Positions 17,227 to 26,222 of a stretch of DNA of 64,000 nt are shown piece by piece (positions within the stretch are counted from its first letter, which is position 1; each line of letters opens with the position of its first letter). The stretch covers positions 62,001-126,000 of the forward strand of contig JBIIDT010000002.1 of assembly GCA_044238145.1 (NCBI GenBank). The letters run 5' to 3'. The translations under genes and the position numbers were made by a program. Under the pieces are notes generated by a model. The model made no database searches and was not told the DNA's origin. It saw only the letters and a list, made by a program, of their open reading frames with translations. The stretch comes from QWPN01 sp044238145. GTDB lineage: Bacteria; Planctomycetota; Planctomycetia; Pirellulales; UBA1268.

Positions 17227-18669
17227 ATGAGACATCCCACCCGTGAGCTGAACATCGACGCGGCGGTCCGCGACCGATTGCACCGCCGCACCTTCCTCGG
17301 ACGGTCGGCCATGGGCATCACAGGCCTGTTGGCCGCCGCCGACCTGCTGCGCTCGGAGCAGGCCGTGGCGACGGCTGCGACGGCCGGCACCATTCAGCCG
17401 ACCCCGCGTGCGACCCGCGTGATCTGCCTGTTCCAGAACGGCGGGCCGAGCCAGATGGACCTCTTCGACCCGAAGCCCGAGCTCAATCGGCTTCACGGAC
17501 AGAAGTACACGGGGCCGTCCAAGGTGGACGCGATCATGAACCGCCCGGGGGCGATCCTGGGCTCGCCATTCAGTTTCCGCAGGCACGGCGAGTCGGGCAT
17601 CGAACTCTCCGAGTGCCTGCCGCACACCGCGACCATCGCCGACGAGATCACCCTCGTGCGGTCGATGCAGGCCGACACGCCGTGCCACGAGGCGGCCCTG
17701 CGGCTCTGGGGAGGCGGAAGCTCGATCGTGCTTGGGCGGCCGACCGTCGGATCGTGGGTCGAGTATGGACTCGGCTCGCTCAACGACAACCTGCCCGCGT
17801 ACGTCGTGCTGCCGGACCCCGATGGGCCGCCGGTGTGGGGTGCGAACAACTGGACGAACGGCTGGCTGCCGGCCCGCTACCAGGGCACGGTGTTCCGTGC
17901 CGAGGGGCCCGCAGTGCTCAACCTGCGGACCCCGGCCGACCTCCCGGCGGCGGCCCGCGAAAACCAGTTGCGGCACCTGTCGGCGTTCAACCGCCGGCAC
18001 CTCGAGCGGTTCCCCGACAACACGGACCTTGCGGCTCGGATCGCGAACTTCGAGATGGCCGCCCGCATGCAGGCCAGCGCCCCGGAGGCGACGGATCTCG
18101 GGCAGGAGACCGCGGCCACGCGGGCCCGGTACGGGCTCGATCATCCGGCGACGGCGAGCTACGGCCGCCGCGTGCTCATGGCGCGGCGGCTGATCGAGCG
18201 CGGCGTGCGGTACGTCAGCGTCTACCTCGCCGGCCAGCCCTGGGACACGCACTCCAAGAACTCCGCCGAGACGAAACGGGTTTCCGGCATGGTGGACCAG
18301 GCGTCGGCGGCGCTCGTCGCCGACCTCAAGGAGCGTGGACTGCTCGACACGACGATCGTGCTGTGGATGGGAGAGTTCGGGCGTACGTTCCTCTCGGAGG
18401 GAGCGGATGGACGGGATCACAGTCGCTGGGGCTTTTCGATCTGGATGGCCGGCGGGGGTTTCAAACGCGGCTACGTGCACGGTGCGACGGACGAGTTCGG
18501 CAACCAGGCGATCGACGGGATCGTGCGATTCCACGACCTCCATGCCACCCTGCTCCACCTGCTGGGCATCGACCACACGCGGCTGACCGTCGAGCACGAC
18601 GGCAGGCTCGAGAGCCTCACCGACCACGAGGTCACGAAGGCCCGGGTCGTCCCGGAACTCATCGCGTAG
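17227..18669 (+). CDS. DUF1501 alkaline-phosphatase-like exported protein
   Basis: 480 residues. A Tat-like signal (HRRTFLGRSAMGITGLLAAA, about 20-40) suggests export in folded form. The body is DUF1501, a family related to sulfatases and phosphatases. Visible motifs are ICLFQNGGPSQMDLFDPKP, PWDTHSKN, VLWMGEFGRTF and GRDHSRWGFSIWMAGGG. The DUF1501 partner of a DUF1549/DUF1553 protein is a planctomycete hallmark, thought to act on complex polysaccharides in the periplasm; direct evidence is lacking. It starts 10 bp after the upstream gene and is clearly in one operon with it. Confidence 0.93.
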   Translation: MRHPTRELNIDAAVRDRLHRRTFLGRSAMGITGLLAAADLLRSEQAVATAATAGTIQPTPRATRVICLFQNGGPSQMDLFDPKPELNRLHGQKYTGPSKVDAIMNRPGAILGSPFSFRRHGESGIELSECLPHTATIADEITLVRSMQADTPCHEAALRLWGGGSSIVLGRPTVGSWVEYGLGSLNDNLPAYVVLPDPDGPPVWGANNWTNGWLPARYQGTVFRAEGPAVLNLRTPADLPAAARENQLRHLSAFNRRHLERFPDNTDLAARIANFEMAARMQASAPEATDLGQETAATRARYGLDHPATASYGRRVLMARRLIERGVRYVSVYLAGQPWDTHSKNSAETKRVSGMVDQASAALVADLKERGLLDTTIVLWMGEFGRTFLSEGADGRDHSRWGFSIWMAGGGFKRGYVHGATDEFGNQAIDGIVRFHDLHATLLHLLGIDHTRLTVEHDGRLESLTDHEVTKARVVPELIA

Positions 18670-18676
18670 CCGGCGG

Positions 18677-20800
18677 TCAGCGGCCCCCGCCGCCGAGTTC
18701 GCGCTCCAGGAACGTCCAGCCCAGGGCGTCCATGAAGGCCCGCTGCCGGTTGTCGGCGGCCCCACCGTGGCCCCCCTCGATGTTCTCGTAGGAGAGGACG
18801 TTCTTGCCCAGGCTCTCGAGGAGCGCCGTCATCTTGCGGGCATGGGCGGGGTGGACGCGGTCGTCGCGGGTGGAGGTCGTGATCAGGATCGGCGGATACG
18901 CGCGGTCCCGCAGGACGTTGTGGTAGGGCGAGAAGCCGCGGATGAAGGCCCACTCGTCGGGCTTGTCGGGGTCGCCGTACTCGCCCATCCAGCTCGCGCC
19001 GGCGAGCAGCTTGTTGAACCGCCGCATGTCGAGCAGCGGCACCTGGCAGACGACCGCGCCGAAGAGATCCGGCCGCATCGCGTACATGTTGCCCACGAGC
19101 AGGCCGCCGTTGCTGCCCCCCTTGATGCCGAGGTGGGCCGGCGACGTCACCTTGCGGGCGATCAGATCCTCGGCGACCGCGGCAAAATCCTCGTACGCAC
19201 GGGGCCGCTTCTCCTTGAGGGCCGCCTGGTGCCAGGCCGGGCCGAACTCGCCGCCGCCGCGGATGTTGGCGATCACGAGCACGTGCCCCTTCTCCACCCA
19301 GGCCGCGCCCGACACCGGGTCGTAGCCGGGCACGAGCGGGATCTCGAAGCCGCCATAGCCGTAGAGCAGCGTGGGTGTCGAGCCGTCGGCCGGCAGGAGC
19401 GTGCGGCCGATCTGGAAGTAGGGGATCCGCGTGCCGTCCTGCGACACGGCTTCGTGCTGCTCCACCCGCAGACCATTGGTCTCGAAGAACGTGGGCGACG
19501 CCTTGAGCCGCTCGGGCTCGCGGCCGTCACCGGCGGTCCCGAGCGCGAGCGTCGAGGGCGTCAGCGGGCTCGACGTGATGAGCAGGTAGTCGTCGCTCTC
19601 GATCTCGTCAACGGGCGAGACGCTCGCCGTGCCCGCCTCCGGCACGCCGGGCAGCGGCTCCCGCCGCCACGCCCCGTCCCGAAAGGTGAGCGCCTCGATC
19701 CGGGCGCGGACATTGTCGAGGGTCGTGAGCAGGATCCGGCTCCGGGTGCCGGCGTAGGCGACGAGCGACGTGCGGGGCGTCGGTGCGAAGAGCACGTGGA
19801 ACCGACGGTCGCCAGCGAGGAACTTCTCGAAGTCGGCCGCCAGCAGGGCCCCGGCCGGGTGGGTCGTGCCGCCCACGGTCCACGGTGACCGCAATTCGAC
19901 GAGCAGCCACTCGCGGTGGACGGAGGCGTTGGCGTCGTCGGGCTTGTCGATCTTTACGAGCTTGCCGTCGCGCCACAGGAAGAGCTCATTGGTCCAGAAC
20001 GTGATCTGCCGAGAGACGAAGTCGCGCTCGAAGCCGGGCGTGGGATCGCGGTAGGCGCCGACCGCCATGTCTTCCGTTTGGCCCTCGTAGACGAGAGGGG
20101 CGGCGGCGAGGTCGGTGCCGCGGTCCCACGTGCGGACCGTCCGCGGGTAGCCCGATGTCGTCAGGCTGCCGGGACCGAAGTCCGTGGCCACGAAGAGGCT
20201 GTCGCGGCCCCGCCAGGCGACGCGGCTCTTGGCCTCGGGGAGCGCGAAGCCCCCGGACACGAAGGCCTTGGTCGCGAGGTCGAACTCACGAACCACGTCG
20301 GCGTCGGCACCGCCCCGGGACAGCGACACGAGACACAGCCGGTCCTCCGGCTCGAGCACGGTCGCTCCGTGCCACACCCAGTTCTCCCCCTCGGCCTTCG
20401 CCAGGGCGTCGATATCGAGCACCGTCTCCCAGGCCGGTTGCGGCTTGCGGTATTCGTCGAGGGTCGTCCGCCGCCAGACGCCCTTCGGGTTCGCGGCGTC
20501 GCGCCAGAAGTTGTAGTAGCGATCGCCGATCTTCGTGACGAACGGGATTTTTTCCTTCGAGTCGAGGATCGAGAGGATGCGAGATTCCAATTTCTTGAAG
20601 TCGGGCGACTCCCCGAGCGCCGCCACGCAGCGGGCATTCCGCTCCTTGACCCACGCCAACGGCTTCTCTCCCGCCACCTCCTCCAGCCAGAGATGCGGAT
20701 CGACGGGGTCACTCGGCTCGGCGGCGAACGTGGGGGCGGACATGGAAAGTAGGATCAGAAAGGTGCGGGCTGTCAGCGTGTAAAACCTGGCGGGAGGCAT
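18677..20800 (-). CDS. Prolyl oligopeptidase, family S9A
   Basis: 707 residues with an N-terminal hydrophobic signal (FLILLSMSAPTFAAE). A beta-propeller lid domain is followed by the alpha/beta-hydrolase catalytic domain. The nucleophile lies in GGSNGGLL (Ser about 563), the Asp in STRDDRVHP and the His in EGGHGG (about 678). It cleaves short proline-containing peptides and is probably periplasmic. ATG at 20800 keeps the whole signal peptide; ATG at about 20742 (MSAPTFAAE) would remove it. The stop lies 7 bp from the convergent DUF1501 stop. Element C copy 1 lies 56-115 bp upstream of the start. Confidence 0.93.
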   Translation of the reverse strand: MPPARFYTLTARTFLILLSMSAPTFAAEPSDPVDPHLWLEEVAGEKPLAWVKERNARCVAALGESPDFKKLESRILSILDSKEKIPFVTKIGDRYYNFWRDAANPKGVWRRTTLDEYRKPQPAWETVLDIDALAKAEGENWVWHGATVLEPEDRLCLVSLSRGGADADVVREFDLATKAFVSGGFALPEAKSRVAWRGRDSLFVATDFGPGSLTTSGYPRTVRTWDRGTDLAAAPLVYEGQTEDMAVGAYRDPTPGFERDFVSRQITFWTNELFLWRDGKLVKIDKPDDANASVHREWLLVELRSPWTVGGTTHPAGALLAADFEKFLAGDRRFHVLFAPTPRTSLVAYAGTRSRILLTTLDNVRARIEALTFRDGAWRREPLPGVPEAGTASVSPVDEIESDDYLLITSSPLTPSTLALGTAGDGREPERLKASPTFFETNGLRVEQHEAVSQDGTRIPYFQIGRTLLPADGSTPTLLYGYGGFEIPLVPGYDPVSGAAWVEKGHVLVIANIRGGGEFGPAWHQAALKEKRPRAYEDFAAVAEDLIARKVTSPAHLGIKGGSNGGLLVGNMYAMRPDLFGAVVCQVPLLDMRRFNKLLAGASWMGEYGDPDKPDEWAFIRGFSPYHNVLRDRAYPPILITTSTRDDRVHPAHARKMTALLESLGKNVLSYENIEGGHGGAADNRQRAFMDALGWTFLERELGGGGR

Positions 20801-20855
20801 GGTTGGTAAAGTCCGGTGGGTTGCAATCCTGCCGCCCCAGATGCTGACCGCCGGA

Positions 20856-20915
20856 ATCGGGGGAAGTCGAGCCGAGTTGGCGTATCCTCGCCTCCGAAGG
20901 CGAGGCTTTCACCGT
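20856..20915 (-). promoter_or_regulatory. Element C, copy 1: conserved leader upstream of the S9 peptidase
   Basis: Two blocks are shared with 50268-50351: a 13-base box (20856-20868, identical) and a 35-base block (20881-20915, one mismatch) containing the hairpin CCTCGCCT-CCGA-AGGCGAGG. The box ends 55 bp upstream of the start codon; in copy 2 the distance is 56 bp. The fixed position and orientation suggest a regulatory leader or promoter element rather than a random repeat. Confidence 0.6.
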
Positions 20916-20961
20916 TCCGGCGGCAATGCGGGTGGCGTCGACCCTTTCCAGCCCCGCGGCC

Positions 20962-22245
20962 TCATCCGCGCACCTGCCCCGACCCGGTGACGACGTACTT
21001 GTAGGTAGTGAGTTCCTTGATGCCGCAGGGTCCGCGGGCGTGGAGCTTGTCGGTGGAGATGCCGATCTCCGCCCCCAGCCCCATTTCGCCGCCGTCGTTG
21101 AACCGCGTGCTCGCGTTCACCATCACCACGGCCGTGTCGACCCGGGCGGCGAACCGCTCCGCGGCGGCCGGGTCGGACGTCACGATGGCGTCGGTGTGCC
21201 GGGAGCCGTGGCGGTTGACGTGGTCGATGGCAGCGTCGAGGGAGTCGACGACGGCCACCGAGATCTTGGGGCCGAGGTATTCGGTGGCCCAGTCGGCCTC
21301 GGTGGCGGCGCCGGCCCCGGGCACGAGCCGCCGCGTGGCGTCGTCGCCCACGATCTCCACGCCGCGCTCCGCGAGGGCCCGGCCGATCACCGGCAGAAAC
21401 GTGTCCGCGACGGCCCGATGCACGAGCAGTGACTCGGCGGCGTTGCAGACCCCCATCCGCTGGCACTTGGCGTTGACGGTCACCCGCTCGGCCATGGCCA
21501 GGTCGGCCGCCCGGTCGACGTACACGTGGCAGTTGCCGGAGAAGTGCTTCATGACCGGCATTCGCGCCTCGGCACAGACGCGGCGGATGAGGGCCTCGCC
21601 GCCGCGGGGGATGGCAATGTCGAGGAGATCGTCCATCCGCAGGAACTCACCCACGGCCTCGCGGTCGGCCGTGTCGACGAGTTGGACGCAGTCGACTGGC
21701 AGGCCCTGTTCGGCGATCGCCGCCCGCATGCTCTCCACGATCCGCCGGCTCGAGTGGGCCGCCTCCTTGCCGCCGCGGAGGATGATGGCGTTGCCGGCTG
21801 CGAGGGCCACCGCCGCGGCGTCGGCGGTGACGTTCGGCCGCGACTCGTAGATGAAGAACACCACGCCCAACGGCACACGGACCTTCTTCACGACCAGCCC
21901 GTTGGGGCGGACCGACTCCTCGATCAGTTCGCCCACCGGGTCGGGCAGCGCGGCCACGGCCTCCACGCCGGCGGCAATGCCCTCGACGCGCTTGGAGTCG
22001 AGCAGCAGCCGGTCGATCGCAGCCGGCGACAGGCCGTAGCCGGGGGCGGCGGCGACGTCGAGCCGGTTGGCGTCCAGGATCGCGTCGACGTCGGCACGGA
22101 TCCGGGCGGCCGCGGCCCGCAGGCAGGCCGCCTTGCGACTGCCCGGAACGGCGGCCAGGTCGATGGCGGCGCGGCGGGCCCGCTCGGCGATGCCGCGGCA
22201 GTGGGCGTGAAGATCGGTGCGGGGAGCGGTCGGGGCGGTGGCCAT
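20962..22245 (-). CDS. proA: Glutamate-5-semialdehyde dehydrogenase (gamma-glutamyl phosphate reductase)
   Basis: 427 residues. Reduces gamma-glutamyl phosphate with NADPH in proline synthesis. It is an aldehyde-dehydrogenase fold protein with GVVFFIYESRPNVTADAAA, the glycine-rich ILRGGKEA, the catalytic-Cys region GVCNAAESLLVH and the late DGGEMGLGAEIGISTDKLHARGP split across the active site. ATG 22245 gives a typical length; the 43 extra in-frame codons upstream show no conservation and contain no obvious ribosome site. proB is not in the window. It is divergent from the Tat-exported TIM-barrel gene with 74 bp between. Confidence 0.96.
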   Translation of the reverse strand: MATAPTAPRTDLHAHCRGIAERARRAAIDLAAVPGSRKAACLRAAAARIRADVDAILDANRLDVAAAPGYGLSPAAIDRLLLDSKRVEGIAAGVEAVAALPDPVGELIEESVRPNGLVVKKVRVPLGVVFFIYESRPNVTADAAAVALAAGNAIILRGGKEAAHSSRRIVESMRAAIAEQGLPVDCVQLVDTADREAVGEFLRMDDLLDIAIPRGGEALIRRVCAEARMPVMKHFSGNCHVYVDRAADLAMAERVTVNAKCQRMGVCNAAESLLVHRAVADTFLPVIGRALAERGVEIVGDDATRRLVPGAGAATEADWATEYLGPKISVAVVDSLDAAIDHVNRHGSRHTDAIVTSDPAAAERFAARVDTAVVMVNASTRFNDGGEMGLGAEIGISTDKLHARGPCGIKELTTYKYVVTGSGQVRG

Positions 22246-22319
22246 CGGATATCGGATGCGGGTGAAGGGATCCGCGAGTATCCTACCAGCCGCGTCCACG
22301 TTCCCCCGAGGAGACCTCC

Positions 22320-23156
22320 ATGACCAGCCGCCTGATCGACCGCCGCACGTTTCTCGCCGCCGGGGCCGCCGCAACCGCGCTGGCCGCCGGTGCCGGCCGG
22401 CAGGCCGCCGCCGCCTTGGCCGCCCGGCCCGCGATCGGGATCCAGACCTATTCTCTGCGCGGATACAAGGTGGACGAGGCCCTGCGGCACGCCAAGGACC
22501 TCGGCTTCAGCCACGTCGAGGTGTATTCGGGGATGTTCCCCATCACGGACGATGCGGCCGCGATCGCGGCACAGCGCAAGAGCGTCGCCGACCTCGGACT
22601 GACGATCTCGGCGCACGGCATCAATCGGTTCACCAAGGATGCGGCCGCGAACCGGAAGACGTTCGCCTACGCCAAGGCACTCGGCGTGCCGATCCTCGGC
22701 GCCGACCCCGATCCCGACTCGTTCGACAGCCTCGACGACCTCGTCAAGGAGTTCGACATCAAGATCGCGATCCACAACCACGGACCGACGCACCGCTACA
22801 ACAAGGTCGTCGACGTGCTGCAGGCGATCGCGAACCGCGACGATCGCATCGGCGCCTGCGCCGACCTGGGGCACTTCATCCGCTCCGGCGAGAAGCCGGT
22901 GGACGTGATCCGGGCCTTCAAGGGCCGGCTCTACGGGGTCCACCTCAAGGACTTCGCCGAGATGCAGGACAAGACGAAGGGCGTGATTCTCGGGAAGGGC
23001 CACATCGACGTGCCGGCCACGTTCGCCGCCTTGGCGCAGGTCGGTTTCCCCGCCGACGGCGCGCTGTCGATCGAGTACGAGGAGAACAAGGACAACCCGT
23101 TGGCCGACATCCGCGAGTGCCTCCGCGTCGCCCGCGAAGCCGCCGCCAAGGCCTGA
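22320..23156 (+). CDS. Tat-exported sugar-phosphate isomerase/epimerase-like TIM barrel
   Basis: 278 residues. A twin-arginine signal (DRRTFLAAGAAATALAAGAG) precedes an AP-endonuclease-2/xylose-isomerase-like barrel (PF01261 type). Barrel motifs include IGIQTYSLRGY, HVEVYSG, AIHNHGP, CADLGHFIRSG, YGVHLKDF and a final SIEYEEN; the acidic and His residues fit a divalent-metal site. The start follows GAGGAG. Such exported barrels are expanded in planctomycetes and probably act on periplasmic sugars; the substrate cannot be named. TATCCT at about 22278 resembles a -10 box, with no clear -35. Confidence 0.88.
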   Translation: MTSRLIDRRTFLAAGAAATALAAGAGRQAAAALAARPAIGIQTYSLRGYKVDEALRHAKDLGFSHVEVYSGMFPITDDAAAIAAQRKSVADLGLTISAHGINRFTKDAAANRKTFAYAKALGVPILGADPDPDSFDSLDDLVKEFDIKIAIHNHGPTHRYNKVVDVLQAIANRDDRIGACADLGHFIRSGEKPVDVIRAFKGRLYGVHLKDFAEMQDKTKGVILGKGHIDVPATFAALAQVGFPADGALSIEYEENKDNPLADIRECLRVAREAAAKA

Positions 23157-23213
23157 TTCATCAATTCCCTGTCAGTAAAAAAGCTCGCCCTTTGTCTCCA
23201 AGCCGCTGGGGGA

Positions 23214-23285
23214 GGCGAGCGGGTCGGCGTGAGGATGCGGAGCGTGCCGGCGCTTCGCCGCAGCGACGCAACTCATGCCGCCCGC
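23214..23285. repeat. Dispersed structured element A, copy 1
   Basis: 72 bp, 66 of 72 identical to 24259-24330. It folds as a long imperfect hairpin: CGGCGTGAG pairs with CTCATGCCG, and the inner stem is CGGCG-CTT-CGCCG. The triplets GCG (23237-23239) and CGC (23267-23269) are swapped for CGC and GCG in copy 2, which preserves pairing. It lies between the convergent TIM-barrel and folP genes. Confidence 0.75.
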
Positions 23286-23314
23286 GACCCGCTTGCTCGC
23301 GACCGGCTTTTCAC

Positions 23315-24187
23315 TCAGCCCAGGGCGAGCGCCGCGCGCACGATCCCGACGGCATGCACGCGGACGACCTGGATCCCCGCAGCAGCCAGTCGGCAGGCGG
23401 CGCCGGCCGTGCCGGCGTCGCGTTCGGCCTCGGTGGCCGGCCGGCCGAGGGCCCGCTCGATCGCCTTGCCGATGAATCCCTTGCGGGAGTGGCCCACGAG
23501 GATCGGCACGCCCAGGTCGAGGAACCGGCCGGCCTCGGCGAGCAGCGTGAGGTTGTGCTCGTGGGTTTTGCCGAAGCCGATGCCTGGGTCGAGGCAGATT
23601 CGTTCGAGCGGTATGCCGGCCGCCACGAGCACGTCGCGGCGGCGGCGGAGATAGTCGTGGATCTCGGCCGCGACGTCGTCGTAGCGGGGGGCGACCTGCA
23701 TCGTCTGCGGCGTGCCCTGCATGTGCATGGCGCATACGCCCGCGGCGTGCTCGCGGACGACGCGAACCATGTCGGGATCGCCCTCGAGACCCGTGACGTC
23801 GTTGACGATCTCGGCGCCCGCCTCGAGCGCCCGGGCCGCGACGACGGCCTTCGAGGTGTCGATCGAGACGGGTACGCCGGCCTCCCGGGCGAGGCGGCGG
23901 ACGACTTCGCCCACCCGCCGCCATTCCTCGGCCGCGTCCACGGGCTCTGAAAACGGCCGCGTGCTCTCGCCGCCGACGTCGAGGATGTCGGCCCCGTCGG
24001 CGACGAGCGCGAGACCGTGGGCTACGGCCGCCCCGACGTCGGCGTGCCGGCCGCCGTCGGAGAAGCTGTCGGGCGTGACGTTGACGATCCCCATCACGAG
24101 CGGCCGCCGCAGCGAGCCGCCGGGGCCCGGCAATTCCAATCGCCGTGTCCGCAGTTGCCAGTAGGTGGGGAGAGCCGCTCGCTCCAT
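23315..24187 (-). CDS. folP: Dihydropteroate synthase
   Basis: 290 residues. Condenses 6-hydroxymethyl-dihydropterin pyrophosphate with p-aminobenzoate in folate synthesis. Canonical signatures are present: GIVNVTPDSFSDGG (about 33-46), DILDVGGESTRP, VSIDTSK, EIVNDVTG, AMHMQGTP, DPGIGFGKT and the C-terminal VGHSRKGFIG. ATG 24187 gives the normal length. The gene is flanked on both sides by element A and separated from the lptE-like gene by 191 bp, so it may be its own unit. Confidence 0.96.
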   Translation of the reverse strand: MERAALPTYWQLRTRRLELPGPGGSLRRPLVMGIVNVTPDSFSDGGRHADVGAAVAHGLALVADGADILDVGGESTRPFSEPVDAAEEWRRVGEVVRRLAREAGVPVSIDTSKAVVAARALEAGAEIVNDVTGLEGDPDMVRVVREHAAGVCAMHMQGTPQTMQVAPRYDDVAAEIHDYLRRRRDVLVAAGIPLERICLDPGIGFGKTHEHNLTLLAEAGRFLDLGVPILVGHSRKGFIGKAIERALGRPATEAERDAGTAGAACRLAAAGIQVVRVHAVGIVRAALALG

Positions 24188-24258
24188 GCCCCGATCCTAC
24201 CACCACCCCCCAAGCCCTGGAGCGAGCCGGGGCGTAGGTCACCACTCTGAACGAGGAA

Positions 24259-24335
24259 GGCGAGCGGGTCGGCGTGAGGATCGCGAGCGTGCCGGCGCTT
24301 CGCCGCAGCGAGCGAACTCATGCCGCCCGCTCGCC
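24259..24335. repeat. Dispersed structured element A, copy 2
   Basis: A complete 77-bp palindrome-like copy. Its ends GGCGAGCGGG (24259-24268) and CCCGCTCGCC (24326-24335) pair perfectly over 10 bp, then CGGCGTGAG/CTCATGCCG (one G-T), the swapped CGC/GCG triplets (24282-24284 and 24312-24314) and the inner stem. It lies between the folP start and the lptE-like stop. Bases 24188-24258 and 24336-24378 hold nothing recognisable. Confidence 0.75.
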
Positions 24336-24378
24336 GGCACCCCGTGCAAAACCCCGCCCCGGCGAGCGGCGCGCGCTC

Positions 24379-24924
24379 CTACCAGGGCTCCTCCATGAGC
24401 CCCACGATCTGCTGCGCCATCTTCACGATCGCCTCCTGCTGCGTGCTGGCGACCGAGCGGCCGAACTCCGGCACGAGGGCCGCGGCCTGGCCCACGTCCA
24501 CCGTCGCCGCCGGCAGTGGCACCTCGCCCGCGGTGATCACCGCGCCGCCACGGTCGGCCCAGGTGATGAGCGCCTGGTAGTTCATCTCCACCATTCGCGA
24601 CTGGTCGGTGGGGCTCTCGACCACCATCCGCTTGGTGTCGGCGACGATGCGGCCGGTGAGGACGCTGTCGGCCCCCTCGGCCGAGCCAACCACCTTGAAG
24701 GGCGTCCGCTTCTCGATCTCCTTGCAGACGGCCTCCGTGAGTCGCTCGCCGACGTCGATCGCCGGCGTGGTACGGAAGCTGTCGCACTGGAAGACCGGCA
24801 CGTAGATCGTGCGGACGTTCGTCGCGTAGAGCGTGTTGTTGCCGAACCGGTAGCCGGCGCAGCCGACGCACCAGGCCACGGCGAGCAGCGGCCAGCAGCG
24901 TCTCCACAGGGGGCGCGGATCCAT
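24379..24924 (-). CDS. lptE: LptE-like lipoprotein
   Basis: 181 residues. The signal peptide ends WCVGC, a slightly irregular lipobox, followed by AGYRFGNNTLYATNVRTIYVPVF, split here as the LptE/RlpB-type core start. The later part (AVCKEIEKRTPFKVV, ADSVLTGRIV) fits the family fold. LptE plugs the LptD barrel that inserts lipopolysaccharide in the outer membrane, so this supports a Gram-negative-type envelope. ATG 24924 retains the lipoprotein signal. It follows the BamD-like gene by 29 bp in the same operon. Assignment rests on N-terminal pattern and context. Confidence 0.75.
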   Translation of the reverse strand: MDPRPLWRRCWPLLAVAWCVGCAGYRFGNNTLYATNVRTIYVPVFQCDSFRTTPAIDVGERLTEAVCKEIEKRTPFKVVGSAEGADSVLTGRIVADTKRMVVESPTDQSRMVEMNYQALITWADRGGAVITAGEVPLPAATVDVGQAAALVPEFGRSVASTQQEAIVKMAQQIVGLMEEPW

Positions 24925-24953
24925 CCGGCGGTGCCTCGGTCGGGGGGCGGATG

Positions 24954-26222
24954 TCAGCGGAGCGGCGGCGCGATGCCCGAGGGGTCCTCGCGGGCGATCA
25001 TGGCGTCGGCCTCGGCCATGGCGTCGAGTTCCGCCTCCTTGAGCGAGTCGGGATTGAGCACGCGGGTGAGCAGCGGGAACGGGTCGTCCGACACGTCGTC
25101 CAGGTTCTTGATGGCGGCGAACTTCTTTCGCGACTCCTGGGCGAGCATGGTGTCGGGATAGTCGCGGGCGATGAGCGCGTAGTAGATCCGGGCCGACGTG
25201 TAGTGCTTCCCCTTGGCGTAGAACTCGGCACGCTTCCAGTGCCGCAGGGCCTGCTGGGCGGCGATCTCCGCCCGGGTCTTCAGCACCCGCTCCTGGTCCG
25301 TCACCGAGAGTTGGTCGGGGAACTGCACGACCACCTGGTCGGCCAGCACCTCGGCCTCGCCGAGGATGCCCCCCTCGTAAGCCGGCCCCTGGTAGGCCCG
25401 CAGCTTCGCCTGCAGCCCGAGGAGGTGGGCCTGGAGGAGAAAGTCGCTGTCGGGATACTCGCTGCGGAGCAGGCCGTAGAAGTAGTCGGCATCGAGCCAC
25501 TGCCGGTCGAGGAAGTGGGCGTTGGCCTGGGCCATGACGCTGTCGTCGGCCAGCGGGCCCCGCGGATCGTTGATTCGCACGTGATCGAAGGCCTTCATGG
25601 CCCGGCCGCGGGTGTCGAACAGCGGTCGACTGCGGTCGAGCACGTTGGGCACGATCGTCCAGTAGCGGTTCTTCTCGTCGAGGGCGATCCAGTACTGCGC
25701 GATCACGAATTGCCGCTGGGCGATCCGGTCGAGGTGCTTGGTGTTGGCGTACTTCTTGACGAGCTCGTCGTACTGGTCCTCGGCTTTCGGGTACTGGTCG
25801 GTGAAGAACCAGCACTCCGCGAGCTGCCACATGGCGTCCTCCTCGACGACCGAGTCGGGCCACCGGTCGATCGCCCGCTTGTACTTGGGGATCGCCTCGC
25901 GATATTTGCCGTCGCGGAACAGCGCGTCGGCCTCGGCGAGCGCCGCCCGGGCCACCGTCTCGCTCGGGCCGCGGCCCACGGCCTTCTTCCACCGCTTCTG
26001 GACGTTCTCCCCCTTGAAGTAGTCCCAGCCAAGGTCCTGCTCGGCCGGGCCTCGCTCCGAGGAGATCACGCCGGACTCGGCCGCGCCGTCGGGCGGCGGG
26101 GTCTTGGCCCATGGCCAGGTCGGCGTCTTCATGGTCGCGCATCCCGTGGCGGCCAGCGCGCAGGCGGCCGCCAGCGCCCGCCAGGGGCGAGAGGCGGCGG
26201 CGGCATGGCGGCGGCGGATCAT
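24954..26222 (-). CDS. BamD/YfiO-like TPR lipoprotein
   Basis: 422 residues. Signal peptide with lipobox LAATGC at about 20-25. TPR-like helices follow: ALFRDGKYREAIPKYKRAI, DAMWQLAECWFFTDQYPKAEDQYDELVKKY, and later QALRHWKRAEFYAKGKHYTSARIYYALIARDYPDT, each split over helix pairs. BamD is the outer-membrane lipoprotein of the beta-barrel assembly machine. This protein is much longer (BamD is about 245 residues), with an extra middle region, so function in that complex is inferred. Its ATG overlaps the recO stop (ATGA). Located beside the LptE-like gene. Confidence 0.82.
   Translation of the reverse strand: MIRRRHAAAASRPWRALAAACALAATGCATMKTPTWPWAKTPPPDGAAESGVISSERGPAEQDLGWDYFKGENVQKRWKKAVGRGPSETVARAALAEADALFRDGKYREAIPKYKRAIDRWPDSVVEEDAMWQLAECWFFTDQYPKAEDQYDELVKKYANTKHLDRIAQRQFVIAQYWIALDEKNRYWTIVPNVLDRSRPLFDTRGRAMKAFDHVRINDPRGPLADDSVMAQANAHFLDRQWLDADYFYGLLRSEYPDSDFLLQAHLLGLQAKLRAYQGPAYEGGILGEAEVLADQVVVQFPDQLSVTDQERVLKTRAEIAAQQALRHWKRAEFYAKGKHYTSARIYYALIARDYPDTMLAQESRKKFAAIKNLDDVSDDPFPLLTRVLNPDSLKEAELDAMAEADAMIAREDPSGIAPPLR

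Noticed and set aside
20509..20600. Possible frameshift in the S9 peptidase from several overlapping plus-strand frames
   Set aside because: The minus-strand frame is continuous over 707 codons with all catalytic motifs; the plus frames are shadows.
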